A stretch of DNA of 64,000 bases from Tetrapisispora phaffii CBS 4417 (taxonomy: Eukaryota; Ascomycota; Saccharomycetes; Saccharomycetales; Saccharomycetaceae): contig NC_016525.1 of the NCBI RefSeq assembly GCF_000236905.1, positions 1 to 64,000 of the forward strand, given 5' to 3'. The notes under the pieces were generated by a model that did no database searches, had not been told where the DNA came from, and saw only the letters and a list, made by a program, of their open reading frames with translations. The translations under genes were made by a program, and so were the position numbers. Positions 42,601 through 51,617 of this stretch are shown piece by piece. Within the stretch, counting starts at the first letter, position 1, and every line of letters begins with the position of its first letter.

Positions 42601-42941
42601 AATTTTTTCAATTTCAAACTTAATTCTCTTGCAATGATATCTTGTGTATCACAGTTCAATGGATCTCTGGCGGCACATAATAGAAAACAATCTTCAATTA
42701 TAATTTTAACCGGTTTGTTCTTCAAACTTGACCATGGGACAGTCAAGACTAAATTCCCTAAAACACCAAATTTGACATCGATAGGTAAATCTAATGAATC
42801 TAAACAATCTTTCCTCAATTTCATATTTTTCAATACAACATCACCACTCCATATCCCAACATTCAATTGTGCAGGATCGAAGTTCTCAATGTATGCACCT
42901 AACAGTCTATTCAAAACATTAGCAGCAAGTGATTCTAACAT
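33615..42941 (-). CDS. VPS13: Lipid-transfer protein Vps13
   Basis: 3108 residues (S. cerevisiae: 3144), uninterrupted. The N-terminal chorein domain is clear ([19 protein letters not shown], residues 1-19, then VWPW-like [10 protein letters not shown]-type motifs near 70). A long rod of repeating beta-groove units follows, then the VAB adaptor-binding region around residues 1900-2500. The conserved C-terminus holds [23 protein letters not shown] and [16 protein letters not shown] (ATG2_C-like) and ends in a PH-like domain. Vps13 transfers bulk phospholipids at membrane contact sites (ER with vacuole, mitochondria, endosomes and prospore membrane). This matches YLL040C in order and orientation next to SDH2. 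UBI4, which lies on its other side in S. cerevisiae, is absent. Confidence 0.97.
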   Translation of the reverse strand: [3108 protein letters not shown]

Positions 42942-43588
42942 TTTTAATCTAAGTTATTCAGCCTCCTTATACAGGCGTTCTTTCTTCGATGCACCTCTAA
43001 AACAATAGCACCAAAAACTGTATGTAAACTAACTATTCAACTAGTAACAAACGTAGTGGCTATTTGATCGTATCAATGTAATATGATGGCTGTTTTTACT
43101 TCTACAATTCATCCCTTCTTATATATTATATCTGTATATATATTACGTTTCTGATGTCTACTGTTGAAGGTACAATGGTAAGGGAACGGTCACGTGGTTT
43201 TGAATCTTAAACGATGAGATTTCGTACATAAGACAACGATGAGATGGAAGTGCAATAGTGATATTGGTATACATATATATATATGTATATGTATGTAAGG
43301 ATGGATGGGTGTGTGTGTCACCTTTCGTTGATGCGCATGTTCTGCATGTATCAGAGTTTCTTTATAACTTTTTGTGTTTTCTGATTGAAACCAGGGCCAA
43401 AATTACGAGAGCATTTGTTTAACCATTGTGTAATTATTACTGATTCTTGTTGACATACAATGCTTCTGTTGTTGGAGGTCTAGTCAGTCTCTGCAATGTC
43501 GTATGCAATTAATTCATTATCTATTCTAAGTAAGGGGGGGGTTGAGATGAGGTGAATGGTTTCTTTTTAGAAAAATTGTTCATTATGA
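42942..43588. other. VPS13 promoter and ENT4 3' region
   Basis: It contains TCACGTG (43190-43196), two copies of the PAC-like sequence ACGATGAGAT (about 43212 and 43238) and AT microsatellites (about 43270-43300). No gene was seen. Confidence 0.5.
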
Positions 43589-44431
43589 TTAGTCGAAGGG
43601 ATTATTGTAAGACAGCGATGTGTTGTATTCCAGTTGGTTTTCCTTTTCCAGCAGATGATCGGGACGCAAACTATCTTCTTCTGGTAATGCCCATAGATCT
43701 GAGTTTGTGGTGTTTATATTGTTTCTTCTTAATGTCTCTGATCTACGTTTCAGATCGAGACTGGTTGTGCCCCCACGGAAAGTGGAGGATGAATTTGACA
43801 CGAATTGATACTCATTCACAGTCTCCGAGGTAGAGTCGATTTGTTTCTCTTTCTGGTTGATCCTTTCATCGAATCTGTCTCTTAATGAAAACCCAGTTCT
43901 GCCTCTAGTCGCACTGCTGTTTGTTTTTATATGGCTATTATCTGTGGATTTCCTTCCCGGGAATGAGATACTGGAACGGAACTGAACAACATCTTTTCTT
44001 TTCTGTTCCAGCATGTCATCATCATTGATGATGTTGCATATATCGTTGCATATAAATACTATTTGTTGGCCCATTTTTTCATCCTCGAGATTCTGCACCT
44101 CAAAGTTTTTTAAGTACTCAAACAACATTATATTACTTCTTGTCCATGCAATAAAATCGTTGGATCCATTATTAATCAAGTATGTGATAAGTGTCAATGT
44201 CTTAAGTATATGAACGCAATTCTTATGTGAATTTTTTTTACTATATCCTGTTAACCTTTTTTTCAAAATTTGAACTATTTCTTTTAAAGTCTTGGGGCTA
44301 TATGTTAGAACAGATATTTCGTTCATCAAAGTGCCAGTAGCACCGCTAGTTTCATCGTCATCGGTAGCCTGTCTCACTTTTGATTCAGTCGGTGACTGTA
44401 CAAAATTTCTCACTGAATCAAACAATGGCAT
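43589..44431 (-). CDS. ENT4: Epsin-like ENTH domain protein Ent4
   Basis: 280 residues (S. cerevisiae Ent4: 247). The N-terminal ENTH domain covers about residues 1-135, with KVRQATDDDETSGATGTLMNEI and KNCVHILKTLTLITYLINNGSNDFIAWTR as the recognisable helices. The tail is polar and Ser/Asn-rich with possible NPF-like EH-binding end (YNNPFD at the extreme C-terminus). Ent4 binds phosphoinositides and acts in TGN-to-vacuole/endosome traffic. Order with VPS13 and PRP19 equals YLL040C-YLL038C-YLL036C. Confidence 0.93.
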   Translation of the reverse strand: MPLFDSVRNFVQSPTESKVRQATDDDETSGATGTLMNEISVLTYSPKTLKEIVQILKKRLTGYSKKNSHKNCVHILKTLTLITYLINNGSNDFIAWTRSNIMLFEYLKNFEVQNLEDEKMGQQIVFICNDICNIINDDDMLEQKRKDVVQFRSSISFPGRKSTDNSHIKTNSSATRGRTGFSLRDRFDERINQKEKQIDSTSETVNEYQFVSNSSSTFRGGTTSLDLKRRSETLRRNNINTTNSDLWALPEEDSLRPDHLLEKENQLEYNTSLSYNNPFD

Positions 44432-44771
44432 ATATCAAATTTTAATAACCTCTTAATTTGTTTAGAAATGCACTGAATATGCAGTTACACTTTCTATTGA
44501 AAAGGATTTCTAAACTCAGATCACCCTCCTTACTGATCTCGTATTTGCATATTTATATCACCGGTTCTTTATTCATTTAAATAACATAAATTAGACATAC
44601 ATTGTCTACCTTTATTCAGTTCCAAATAAAAGAATTTTTTTGTTGTAACGTTTTCCAACTTTCGCATAGACACTATTAAGAAGGACTTTATAGAAGGAAA
44701 GAATAAGAAACAGTTAATAAGAAGTTGTAATAATGAGCCATTGGATGACAATTGTATTTTGGTTTATATAA
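44432..44771. other. ENT4 promoter and PRP19 3' region
   Basis: 340 bp of AT-rich sequence between two minus-strand genes; no recognisable site. Confidence 0.4.
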
Positions 44772-46340
44772 TTATACAGTTGAGCATATGGATATATCTG
44801 TTTTTGTTTTCATAATCAGGGTCAATTTTCCGTTGCTGCAAAGGACGTAAAAGGACGTGACATCTGTTGTTTGCTCTGGGAACGTGAATTGGTTGTTGCT
44901 TCCTGTTGGTGCTTCCCACTTCTTGGTGGCTTTCTTAAATGTATGTATTGTTATTTTGGAATTGGCCAATGTGAGCATGTACTTTTGGGAAGGGTCTGTG
45001 TCCCAGAATTCAAATTCGGATGTGTTGAAAGGCTCTATAGCCAGAGTTCCTGGATCTTTTCTTAAATCGAAGACCATGACATTTTTTTCGGTCGCAACAA
45101 GCATCCAGTAACCGTTGGTACTGAATTGAACTTTCTTTATGGTACTGTTGTCGTCAGGGATTTCCTTCCCCATTTGAAAGGTGATTCTTGTCTCCGAAGG
45201 TTTTGTTATGTCTGTGATTAGGACTTCTCTGTCGTTGATTAGAGCTAATAACAAGCCATCCTTGTGTAAATCTGCACTGTGATAATTCGTTACTTCATCT
45301 GATTTTTCCGTTATTATATAAGTTTTTTTTAAATCCATCGATGTCAAACCAATTTTGCCTTGGCTATCAGCCCATAGAAAGTAATCATTTGCAATTTGGT
45401 GGTGGTTGCGAAGCAATATTATGTCTTCAACATCAGTTAATTCAACTTTCTGTGCTGCCTTGGTCTCTGTGTTATATATCGTTATTTGATGTCTATCATC
45501 GGTGTATAATAGAACTTTATCATCGGTGGTGGAATAGCAGTATTTTATATTATCTATAAATTCACCGTCAATACTCTTAATCAAATCTGGGTTAACTATG
45601 ATATTGATGGTACGACTATGGAGGATAGCCTTTTTGAAAGTGTTACCGTTATCCGAATTCATAATAACTGATAATCCAGATGAAGGTACAATATCCCATT
45701 TCTTAATGTTATCAACCAATTTTTGACTTCCGGATAGTTTATACTTATCTTGGTTAGTTTTCGAAAGTTGAACGAATTGTTGAGATTCTGTAATAATTCT
45801 TTCAAGAAACTCTTTTGGAATTGGCAATACAGAAGATTCTTTATTTGTGTCTTTTGATAAGCCGTACAGTGGCTCCGAAATAGTTGAATCACTAGACTCT
45901 GAACTAGCAATATGTGAAGTCAACCTACTTAATTCTGAAGCAAGGTCTTCCTTTTCTCTTAACAACTTTGCTGCGACTAACTTGGCAGCATCTCTTTCAT
46001 ACATGGCAGTCGATAGTTGTTTCGTAAAAAGATCTAATTGTTTTCTTACTTTAAAGTTCTCTAACATGACAGCATCCCATTCATTCTGTAAAGTCGATAA
46101 CAAATTTGGGATACTATAGTTGCTATTCAGTGTACTAGAATTCAATGCATTGATCATCGACACCTGTTGCGGAGTGTTTGCAAGCTCGATGATATCCTCC
46201 ATGGTCATAGTTTCATTTGTGATAGGATCTTTGGCAGAAGTTGCAACATACTGTTCAAGTAAAGTTTTCTCAAATATGCATTTCGATTTCAATGATAATG
46301 CTGGATTTTTAGGTGATTTCCCACTAATCGCACATATCAT
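44772..46340 (-). CDS. PRP19: Splicing factor and U-box ubiquitin ligase Prp19
   Basis: 522 residues (S. cerevisiae: 503). It begins MICAISGKSPKNPALS, the U-box start, with DPITNETMTMEDIIEL at about residues 38-53. A coiled coil (about 75-145) mediates tetramerisation, and a C-terminal WD40 propeller starts near residue 210; its repeats are weak, as in other yeasts. Prp19 is the core of the NineTeen complex that stabilises U5/U6 in the activated spliceosome. The frame can be extended two codons to a TTG, but ATG at 46338-46340 aligns with the family start. Confidence 0.95.
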   Translation of the reverse strand: MICAISGKSPKNPALSLKSKCIFEKTLLEQYVATSAKDPITNETMTMEDIIELANTPQQVSMINALNSSTLNSNYSIPNLLSTLQNEWDAVMLENFKVRKQLDLFTKQLSTAMYERDAAKLVAAKLLREKEDLASELSRLTSHIASSESSDSTISEPLYGLSKDTNKESSVLPIPKEFLERIITESQQFVQLSKTNQDKYKLSGSQKLVDNIKKWDIVPSSGLSVIMNSDNGNTFKKAILHSRTINIIVNPDLIKSIDGEFIDNIKYCYSTTDDKVLLYTDDRHQITIYNTETKAAQKVELTDVEDIILLRNHHQIANDYFLWADSQGKIGLTSMDLKKTYIITEKSDEVTNYHSADLHKDGLLLALINDREVLITDITKPSETRITFQMGKEIPDDNSTIKKVQFSTNGYWMLVATEKNVMVFDLRKDPGTLAIEPFNTSEFEFWDTDPSQKYMLTLANSKITIHTFKKATKKWEAPTGSNNQFTFPEQTTDVTSFYVLCSNGKLTLIMKTKTDISICSTV

Positions 46341-46770
46341 TTTCAATGATTTGATCTGTTAGTCTATTATAATCACCAGAGACTTCGTAAAGGTGGTATG
46401 TTATTGAAATGTGTATCTTTATTTAAGTTCTCTATAAATTTTAAATAAACAATAGATGCTATTATTTTTCTTGTACTGTTTTTTCATTTTTCAATCTCGA
46501 AATTTCAAGTCCCTCCATAGTTAAGAAACAGATTCTAAAGACAATCTGAACCTTATCGTCGATAAAAGAGAAGATGGACTTTTCTAACGGGCTATTGACC
46601 AGATATTATGTGTTGAATACATGTATAGATCATACACTTTATATATGTTTTAGTTTTTTGATGTTGTGTTTCCAGGGACATGAAGTTCCCCTAAGTAGAC
46701 TGTCTGGGTCATGTCTGTTTTAGTTATTGAAATATGCACGAATATGTCTTGTTGAGACTGGTTTATGAAT
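46341..46770. other. PRP19 promoter and OCA5 3' region
   Basis: 430 bp between minus-strand genes, AT-rich; no distinct site recognised. Confidence 0.4.
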
Positions 46771-48969
46771 TTATGAATCTACGAAATTGAATAGATCATC
46801 GCTTGATGTATCTTCTATTTCTCTCCAGAGCCATTTACGCCAAATGTCTCCTGCCATTTGTAAAATGTTATCGAATGAATTAGATGCTTTTGCATCGTTT
46901 CCTACTTCGATTCGCATATGACTTGTTGTTTGTGTTGAGTTCGAGATACTATCAATATTCTCATCCGGAAATTGAAATTTTGATTCGGATTGTGTAGATT
47001 GACGAGTTATGTCCTCCAAAGTTGAGGAGTCTGTGGTTGTTACAGAAATATCTGGTGTATTGCGTTTTGATTTGGAGCTTTCATTATTTACCTTAAAGTT
47101 ATCTGTGTCTACGATATTTTTCCCAGAAATTGGCTTCTCTTCTTCCTCTGCCGGTTGTAGTATTTTAAAAACTTTTTTTGATTCACCTATTTTCTTGAAG
47201 CTTGCATTATCAGCTTTGGAAAGCAACGGCACATTATTTAAAAATTCTGTAATCTCAGACTCTTCGTATTCAAGTAATTTAAATTCATTATACTGCAGAA
47301 TAGCCATGTAGACAAAAATTATCTGGATATGAGGATCAATTAGTGAAAATGGTATTTTGTCATCGTTTGTATCGGAAACCGATTCTTGAGCCTTAGATTC
47401 CTCTTTATTTGCTAGGTTGCTCTTTTCAAATTTATTTAAAATCAATAACTGTCTGAAAACATCATAATCGTATGGAAAATTTTTATCACCAATTGGAATT
47501 GAGTCTAAATCTGGAAACCAAAAAGGGTCATCTTTCGATATGGAGCTTAAGAATTTAACATTCGATGAAAATGTGGTTGAGTATAGATGGTCAAATTTTT
47601 TCTGGTTGTAATTCAAGTAAAAGTTTATTCGGTTCATATTCGGTTCAGGTCTCCATCCCAGTAATAGGTCCCAAACTCTTGCCCTGTCAAGTTTATGTAA
47701 AGTTCTAGCACCGCTGAATTTTATCCACCAATATAGCCAACTTTTAGAGGATGTGTTCTGTTGATACGGTATTTCATCAATTAAAGGTTGGTATAATTCT
47801 GGTAGTATGTTCGAAAAAACTTTGAAAAACAGTTGGATCTGGAATGATAAACTTCCGCCTGAAAGTATTGGGAAATAATTATTGTTACTGTTCTCATTTG
47901 ATACATCTAAACTCAGATGTTTTACAATGTTATTCTTGGCTTCAATTGAATCTGGAGAATGCAATATTACCAACAGTAATCTTTCATACAATTCACTAAA
48001 GTTAAACATGTTTGAGGTTGGCAATTGCGTTTTCAAAAGCGTTGGTAATGGATATTCAGTAAATAATCTCATATAGTTTGTTCTGACTTTAGAAGATGAC
48101 GATGAAGTGGGTGGAGCATTAGTTGTATTTTTTGATTTAGTGGCATCTTCATTCTGGGTTTCATTTATGGCAGCAGAATTTTCAACAGCGTGGTTCTTTG
48201 TCTCCTGAGCTTCTTGTTTTTTTGATTGTTCAACATTACTATGTTTTTTTACATTCAAAAGAAGAGGACCTTCAGCACTAATCTCTTCTTCTTCGAAAAG
48301 AGGAAACCATTCTGCCAAGCCAACTGCGATCCAAGCCAGCCCAGGTTCATACGAGAAAACCTTTGACCATTTATTCAGAAAATTCAATATAGAAGTTTTC
48401 AATAAATCGATTGTCTCTAGATCGTCTATTGTTTCTAGATCGTTAACAGTTGGTTGTGAAGCAGCAGGGTGCGTTTTATTTTCCTGTTGATTATCTGGGT
48501 ATTTTCTTCTTATATGAAAGTACTTCTTCAAATCACGTTTTATCAAAGATTCTAGTTCTGAGTCTGGTTTATTGTCGTTAGCATTGATGTCTTGTTTCTG
48601 AGCATTCTTATTGCCCTTATTGGTCTCAGTTACAGATGTTGTCGATTCTTTGGCATTCAATTCGTAGGATTTTGTCTCTTGGTTCCATATGATTGTATTC
48701 GAGATGATGTTTGGAGAGATACACATAGGATGGTATTTCAATAGAATTGGCCAAACCAAATACCTCAGCTGCGGGGGGATTCCCTTCGTTCTTGCCAGAT
48801 ATGCCAATGAATCATGTTCATTGGCATTGATCAATTCGATAACCACTTGCGCCAGCTGTCTATTCTGATATTGTTGTTTGATATTCTTTGGTTTATAAGT
48901 CTTCTTAGATAACTTCTGAGTTTCCTCAGTCGGGATCTTCGACGTTTCCTTCTGATGACTGTAATCCAT
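46771..48969 (-). CDS. OCA5: TBC-domain protein Oca5
   Basis: 732 residues (S. cerevisiae Oca5: 679). The TBC-like domain starts at the N-terminus with YQNRQLAQVVIELINANEH..SLAYLARTKGIPPQLRYLVWPILLKYHP (about residues 34-80). A second block is RVWDLLLGWRPEP (about 435). Between them are long polar inserts, and the C-terminus ends with WRKWLWREIEDTSSDDLFNF. Oca5 is a cytosolic member of the OCA group (oxidant-induced cell-cycle arrest, inositol pyrophosphate signalling); GAP activity is not established. The frame reaches back to a GTG at 49047, but ATG at 48967-48969 gives MDYSHQKE and is the first ATG. S. cerevisiae position is YHL029C. Confidence 0.9.
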   Translation of the reverse strand: MDYSHQKETSKIPTEETQKLSKKTYKPKNIKQQYQNRQLAQVVIELINANEHDSLAYLARTKGIPPQLRYLVWPILLKYHPMCISPNIISNTIIWNQETKSYELNAKESTTSVTETNKGNKNAQKQDINANDNKPDSELESLIKRDLKKYFHIRRKYPDNQQENKTHPAASQPTVNDLETIDDLETIDLLKTSILNFLNKWSKVFSYEPGLAWIAVGLAEWFPLFEEEEISAEGPLLLNVKKHSNVEQSKKQEAQETKNHAVENSAAINETQNEDATKSKNTTNAPPTSSSSSKVRTNYMRLFTEYPLPTLLKTQLPTSNMFNFSELYERLLLVILHSPDSIEAKNNIVKHLSLDVSNENSNNNYFPILSGGSLSFQIQLFFKVFSNILPELYQPLIDEIPYQQNTSSKSWLYWWIKFSGARTLHKLDRARVWDLLLGWRPEPNMNRINFYLNYNQKKFDHLYSTTFSSNVKFLSSISKDDPFWFPDLDSIPIGDKNFPYDYDVFRQLLILNKFEKSNLANKEESKAQESVSDTNDDKIPFSLIDPHIQIIFVYMAILQYNEFKLLEYEESEITEFLNNVPLLSKADNASFKKIGESKKVFKILQPAEEEEKPISGKNIVDTDNFKVNNESSKSKRNTPDISVTTTDSSTLEDITRQSTQSESKFQFPDENIDSISNSTQTTSHMRIEVGNDAKASNSFDNILQMAGDIWRKWLWREIEDTSSDDLFNFVDS

Positions 48970-50019
48970 TTTGAAGGCCAAATTGCGGCACGAATAATCA
49001 CAGCTGTTTGCTCCTGTCAATGATGCAGTTGTGAGTTGGTTTAGCACAAGTTTGACACACCCAATTCTTATATTAAGTTGATCATATGTGTGAGAAATAT
49101 GCGATACTCAAATAAATTATTTTATCGCAACACTATTACCCGGGCGTCTGATTAGGTGACGCAGCGCTAGTCGATGAATGTACTAGATGCATGTATGCTT
49201 TTCATCCAACCGACGGTTGAAGGAGGTGCCAGACCATCGACGTACCATCAGATTGCACAATCGAGCTGAACTGACAGTTAAAAGAAGCAATATTTTCAAC
49301 AAGAAACCCCTACTCTAAACCATTGTGTGTCAGCAGCTGTATGTAATGTATATAAGAGAACAATCGGAGGACCCACGACCTATGTTGACATCAACAAGGC
49401 TGAACTGGTCACTGGAATCCCAATTCTCCATAACAATGCAGTTCTTAAAATGGAATGTATTGCTTGGAGTACAAAGCATTGAAAACCAGAGTGCAGTTTT
49501 CACTGTCCCACCGACACAGGAATAGCAGCTGTCATAACCTGTGGATACTGCACTAGCAGCTTGTTAGGTACTTGTCGTTTGGTAGAGACACCACCAGATG
49601 ACCACCAGTTCCCTCTGTGTGTGCAGGCGTGGGGTGTGTCTGAATTATACGTTTTGTGTCACCGGGGCCTGCCAACGGGCACCCCTAAATTCAATGCGTC
49701 GGGTAACACAAGGGCAACACAAGGACATTGCATATCACGTGCTACAATGTGTTTTTTACCCTGCCCAGCCTGCGTCTATTGGCAAAGCCCCTGCACGTGC
49801 CAGTTATCACGTCTCACGAATCTGTGACGAAAATGAAAAACCCAACTCTTCACATTCTTGCTCCATTGGTAATAGAAACTTAATTGAATTTTTACTGCAT
49901 ATTTAATAAAAGAATAAAAAAACACCTTTGTTGTTTCAGGCACCATGCTCGTACTTGCATCAGTCTATTTTTCTGCACCTACACACTCCCCACGTTGAAG
50001 CTGAAGTGGTTCGAATACA
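48970..50019. other. Divergent promoter region OCA5 / RIM101
   Basis: 1.05 kb. It holds a Reb1-type site (49136-49142) and two CACGTG boxes (49736-49741, 49794-49799). In S. cerevisiae WSC4 lies between these genes; no trace of a WSC4-like sequence was seen here. Short GC-driven open frames at 49561-49906 have no protein-like pattern. Confidence 0.5.
49136..49142 (+). promoter_or_regulatory. Reb1-type site
   Basis: TTACCCG followed by G, about 170 bp upstream of OCA5. Confidence 0.5.
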
Positions 50020-51600
50020 ATGTCTTCCGTTAAAAATATATTGAATCAGGAGAAACACGCAGAGTTGGCTACAGATCTCGCTGCGTCTCCTACTCATTTG
50101 CCTTCTCCTGCTGGCAGCAGTTGCTCTCCTGTGCACAGTGACACCGACTGCGATTCGGACTCAAGTCATAGTGTCCCGGCCTCTTCTGCTGTTGCACCAC
50201 CGCAACCAGCACAGCCGGCAACATGCTCGGCTGAAAAACCATTGCCTTGTCAATGGACCGACTGCCAGGAATTGTTCGAAAGCGCAGAGTTTTTATACCA
50301 TCACTTGTGCCAGGACCATGTCTCTAGGAAGTCAAGAAACAACTTGCAACTTGCTTGTCATTGGGGCGACTGTAAAGTCAAGACGGAGAAAAGAGATCAT
50401 ATTACTTCGCATTTGAGAGTCCATGTCCCGTTGAAGCCTTTTGCATGTCCAACGTGCGTAAAGAAGTTCAAGAGGCCACAGGATTTGAAAAAGCATTTGA
50501 GAATCCATATCACTACTGGCTCAGAGGTGAGGATCAAGAAGAAAAGAGGTCCAAAGTCAAAGAAAGAGAAAGAACTGATATTGCAACAACAACAATTACT
50601 TCAACAACAACAGCAACAGCAGCAACAGCAGCAACAATTTCAAGGAAACCAATACCCAAGAAAGTACAATGACTATTTAACACCAACTGTAGATGTACAA
50701 GCTTATTTGCCAAATGAGTTGCTAGAGAGCACCCATGCACCAACAAAGAATCAATTGTTGAACAAGTTACAAACGATTTTACCACCTATCTCAAGTACGT
50801 TACCTGCAGGCTCTAATTATGCTTCAGGATACCCACGTGCTTTTAATCGCAGGGATGCTGCTATGTTCTTCACAGATTTATCAAAGTCTATTACCAACGC
50901 TATAAAACCACAATTGAACAACACTTACACAAACGTAACTGCTTTTCAAAACAAGATCCCAATGCCAAACTCATTGGCTACTAATGCAGGTTATCCAAAA
51001 ATAAGATCATATTATCCACCAAGTAACAATATGATGAGCCCACCTTTAGCATCTTTACCACAAAATAGTCAATACCTTATAAGCACTTCACAACCTGTCA
51101 GCAATTACAGAACCTTCCAAAAAAATGCGATATTGCCACCAATTTCTCAAGTTGCTTCATTACCAACCTCCTCACAATACGGCAATATGTCAGAATTGCC
51201 TAGCCTATCAACAGTTGGAAATAACTCAATCATACACCCAACACCACATAACTCAAATAACGTTGGTAATGAGCCACCAAAATTCGAAACGTTCAAGAGA
51301 GAAGTTTTCAGCACTACTCAAAAAAGTTGCGGCAAAATGCATGATGATGAGAATGATGAACCTGCTCTAGTAGAGAGCTTCTCTGGATTGTCAGTGGATG
51401 TCCGAAATAATGAAGATGATGAAGATGATTATTTTGAATGCTTGAAAACAATTAATGAAATCAGAGAATATTTGATATGTTCCATGTTAGAAGATGATTT
51501 CGAGGGGGAATGGGAAAATACGGAAAATGGGTCAAGTATTGTTAAAAATAATATTATTGGTAGTTTAAGTTTACCAAGGTATCCAAAAATTATAGTTTAA
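50020..51600 (+). CDS. RIM101: pH-response zinc-finger transcription factor Rim101
   Basis: 526 residues. Three C2H2 fingers: C77/C82/H95/H100, C113/C118/H131/H135 and C143/C146/H159/H163, with the linker [12 protein letters not shown] typical of the Rim101/PacC family. A basic patch [12 protein letters not shown] (about 173-184) is a likely nuclear signal, followed by a polyglutamine run (about 189-206). The C-terminal part has an acidic [12 protein letters not shown] segment and [13 protein letters not shown], the region that in the family is removed by Rim13 cleavage at alkaline pH. Rim101 represses NRG1 and SMP1 in S. cerevisiae. Position matches YHL027W. Its stop is only 17 bp from the PRM1 stop (convergent). 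Confidence 0.95.
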   Translation: MSSVKNILNQEKHAELATDLAASPTHLPSPAGSSCSPVHSDTDCDSDSSHSVPASSAVAPPQPAQPATCSAEKPLPCQWTDCQELFESAEFLYHHLCQDHVSRKSRNNLQLACHWGDCKVKTEKRDHITSHLRVHVPLKPFACPTCVKKFKRPQDLKKHLRIHITTGSEVRIKKKRGPKSKKEKELILQQQQLLQQQQQQQQQQQQFQGNQYPRKYNDYLTPTVDVQAYLPNELLESTHAPTKNQLLNKLQTILPPISSTLPAGSNYASGYPRAFNRRDAAMFFTDLSKSITNAIKPQLNNTYTNVTAFQNKIPMPNSLATNAGYPKIRSYYPPSNNMMSPPLASLPQNSQYLISTSQPVSNYRTFQKNAILPPISQVASLPTSSQYGNMSELPSLSTVGNNSIIHPTPHNSNNVGNEPPKFETFKREVFSTTQKSCGKMHDDENDEPALVESFSGLSVDVRNNEDDEDDYFECLKTINEIREYLICSMLEDDFEGEWENTENGSSIVKNNIIGSLSLPRYPKIIV

Positions 51601-51617
51601 AAAATATATCTGTGTAT

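Noticed and set aside
49561..49906. Overlapping 88- and 102-codon frames upstream of RIM101
   Set aside because: No WSC4-like or other recognisable sequence; GC-driven.
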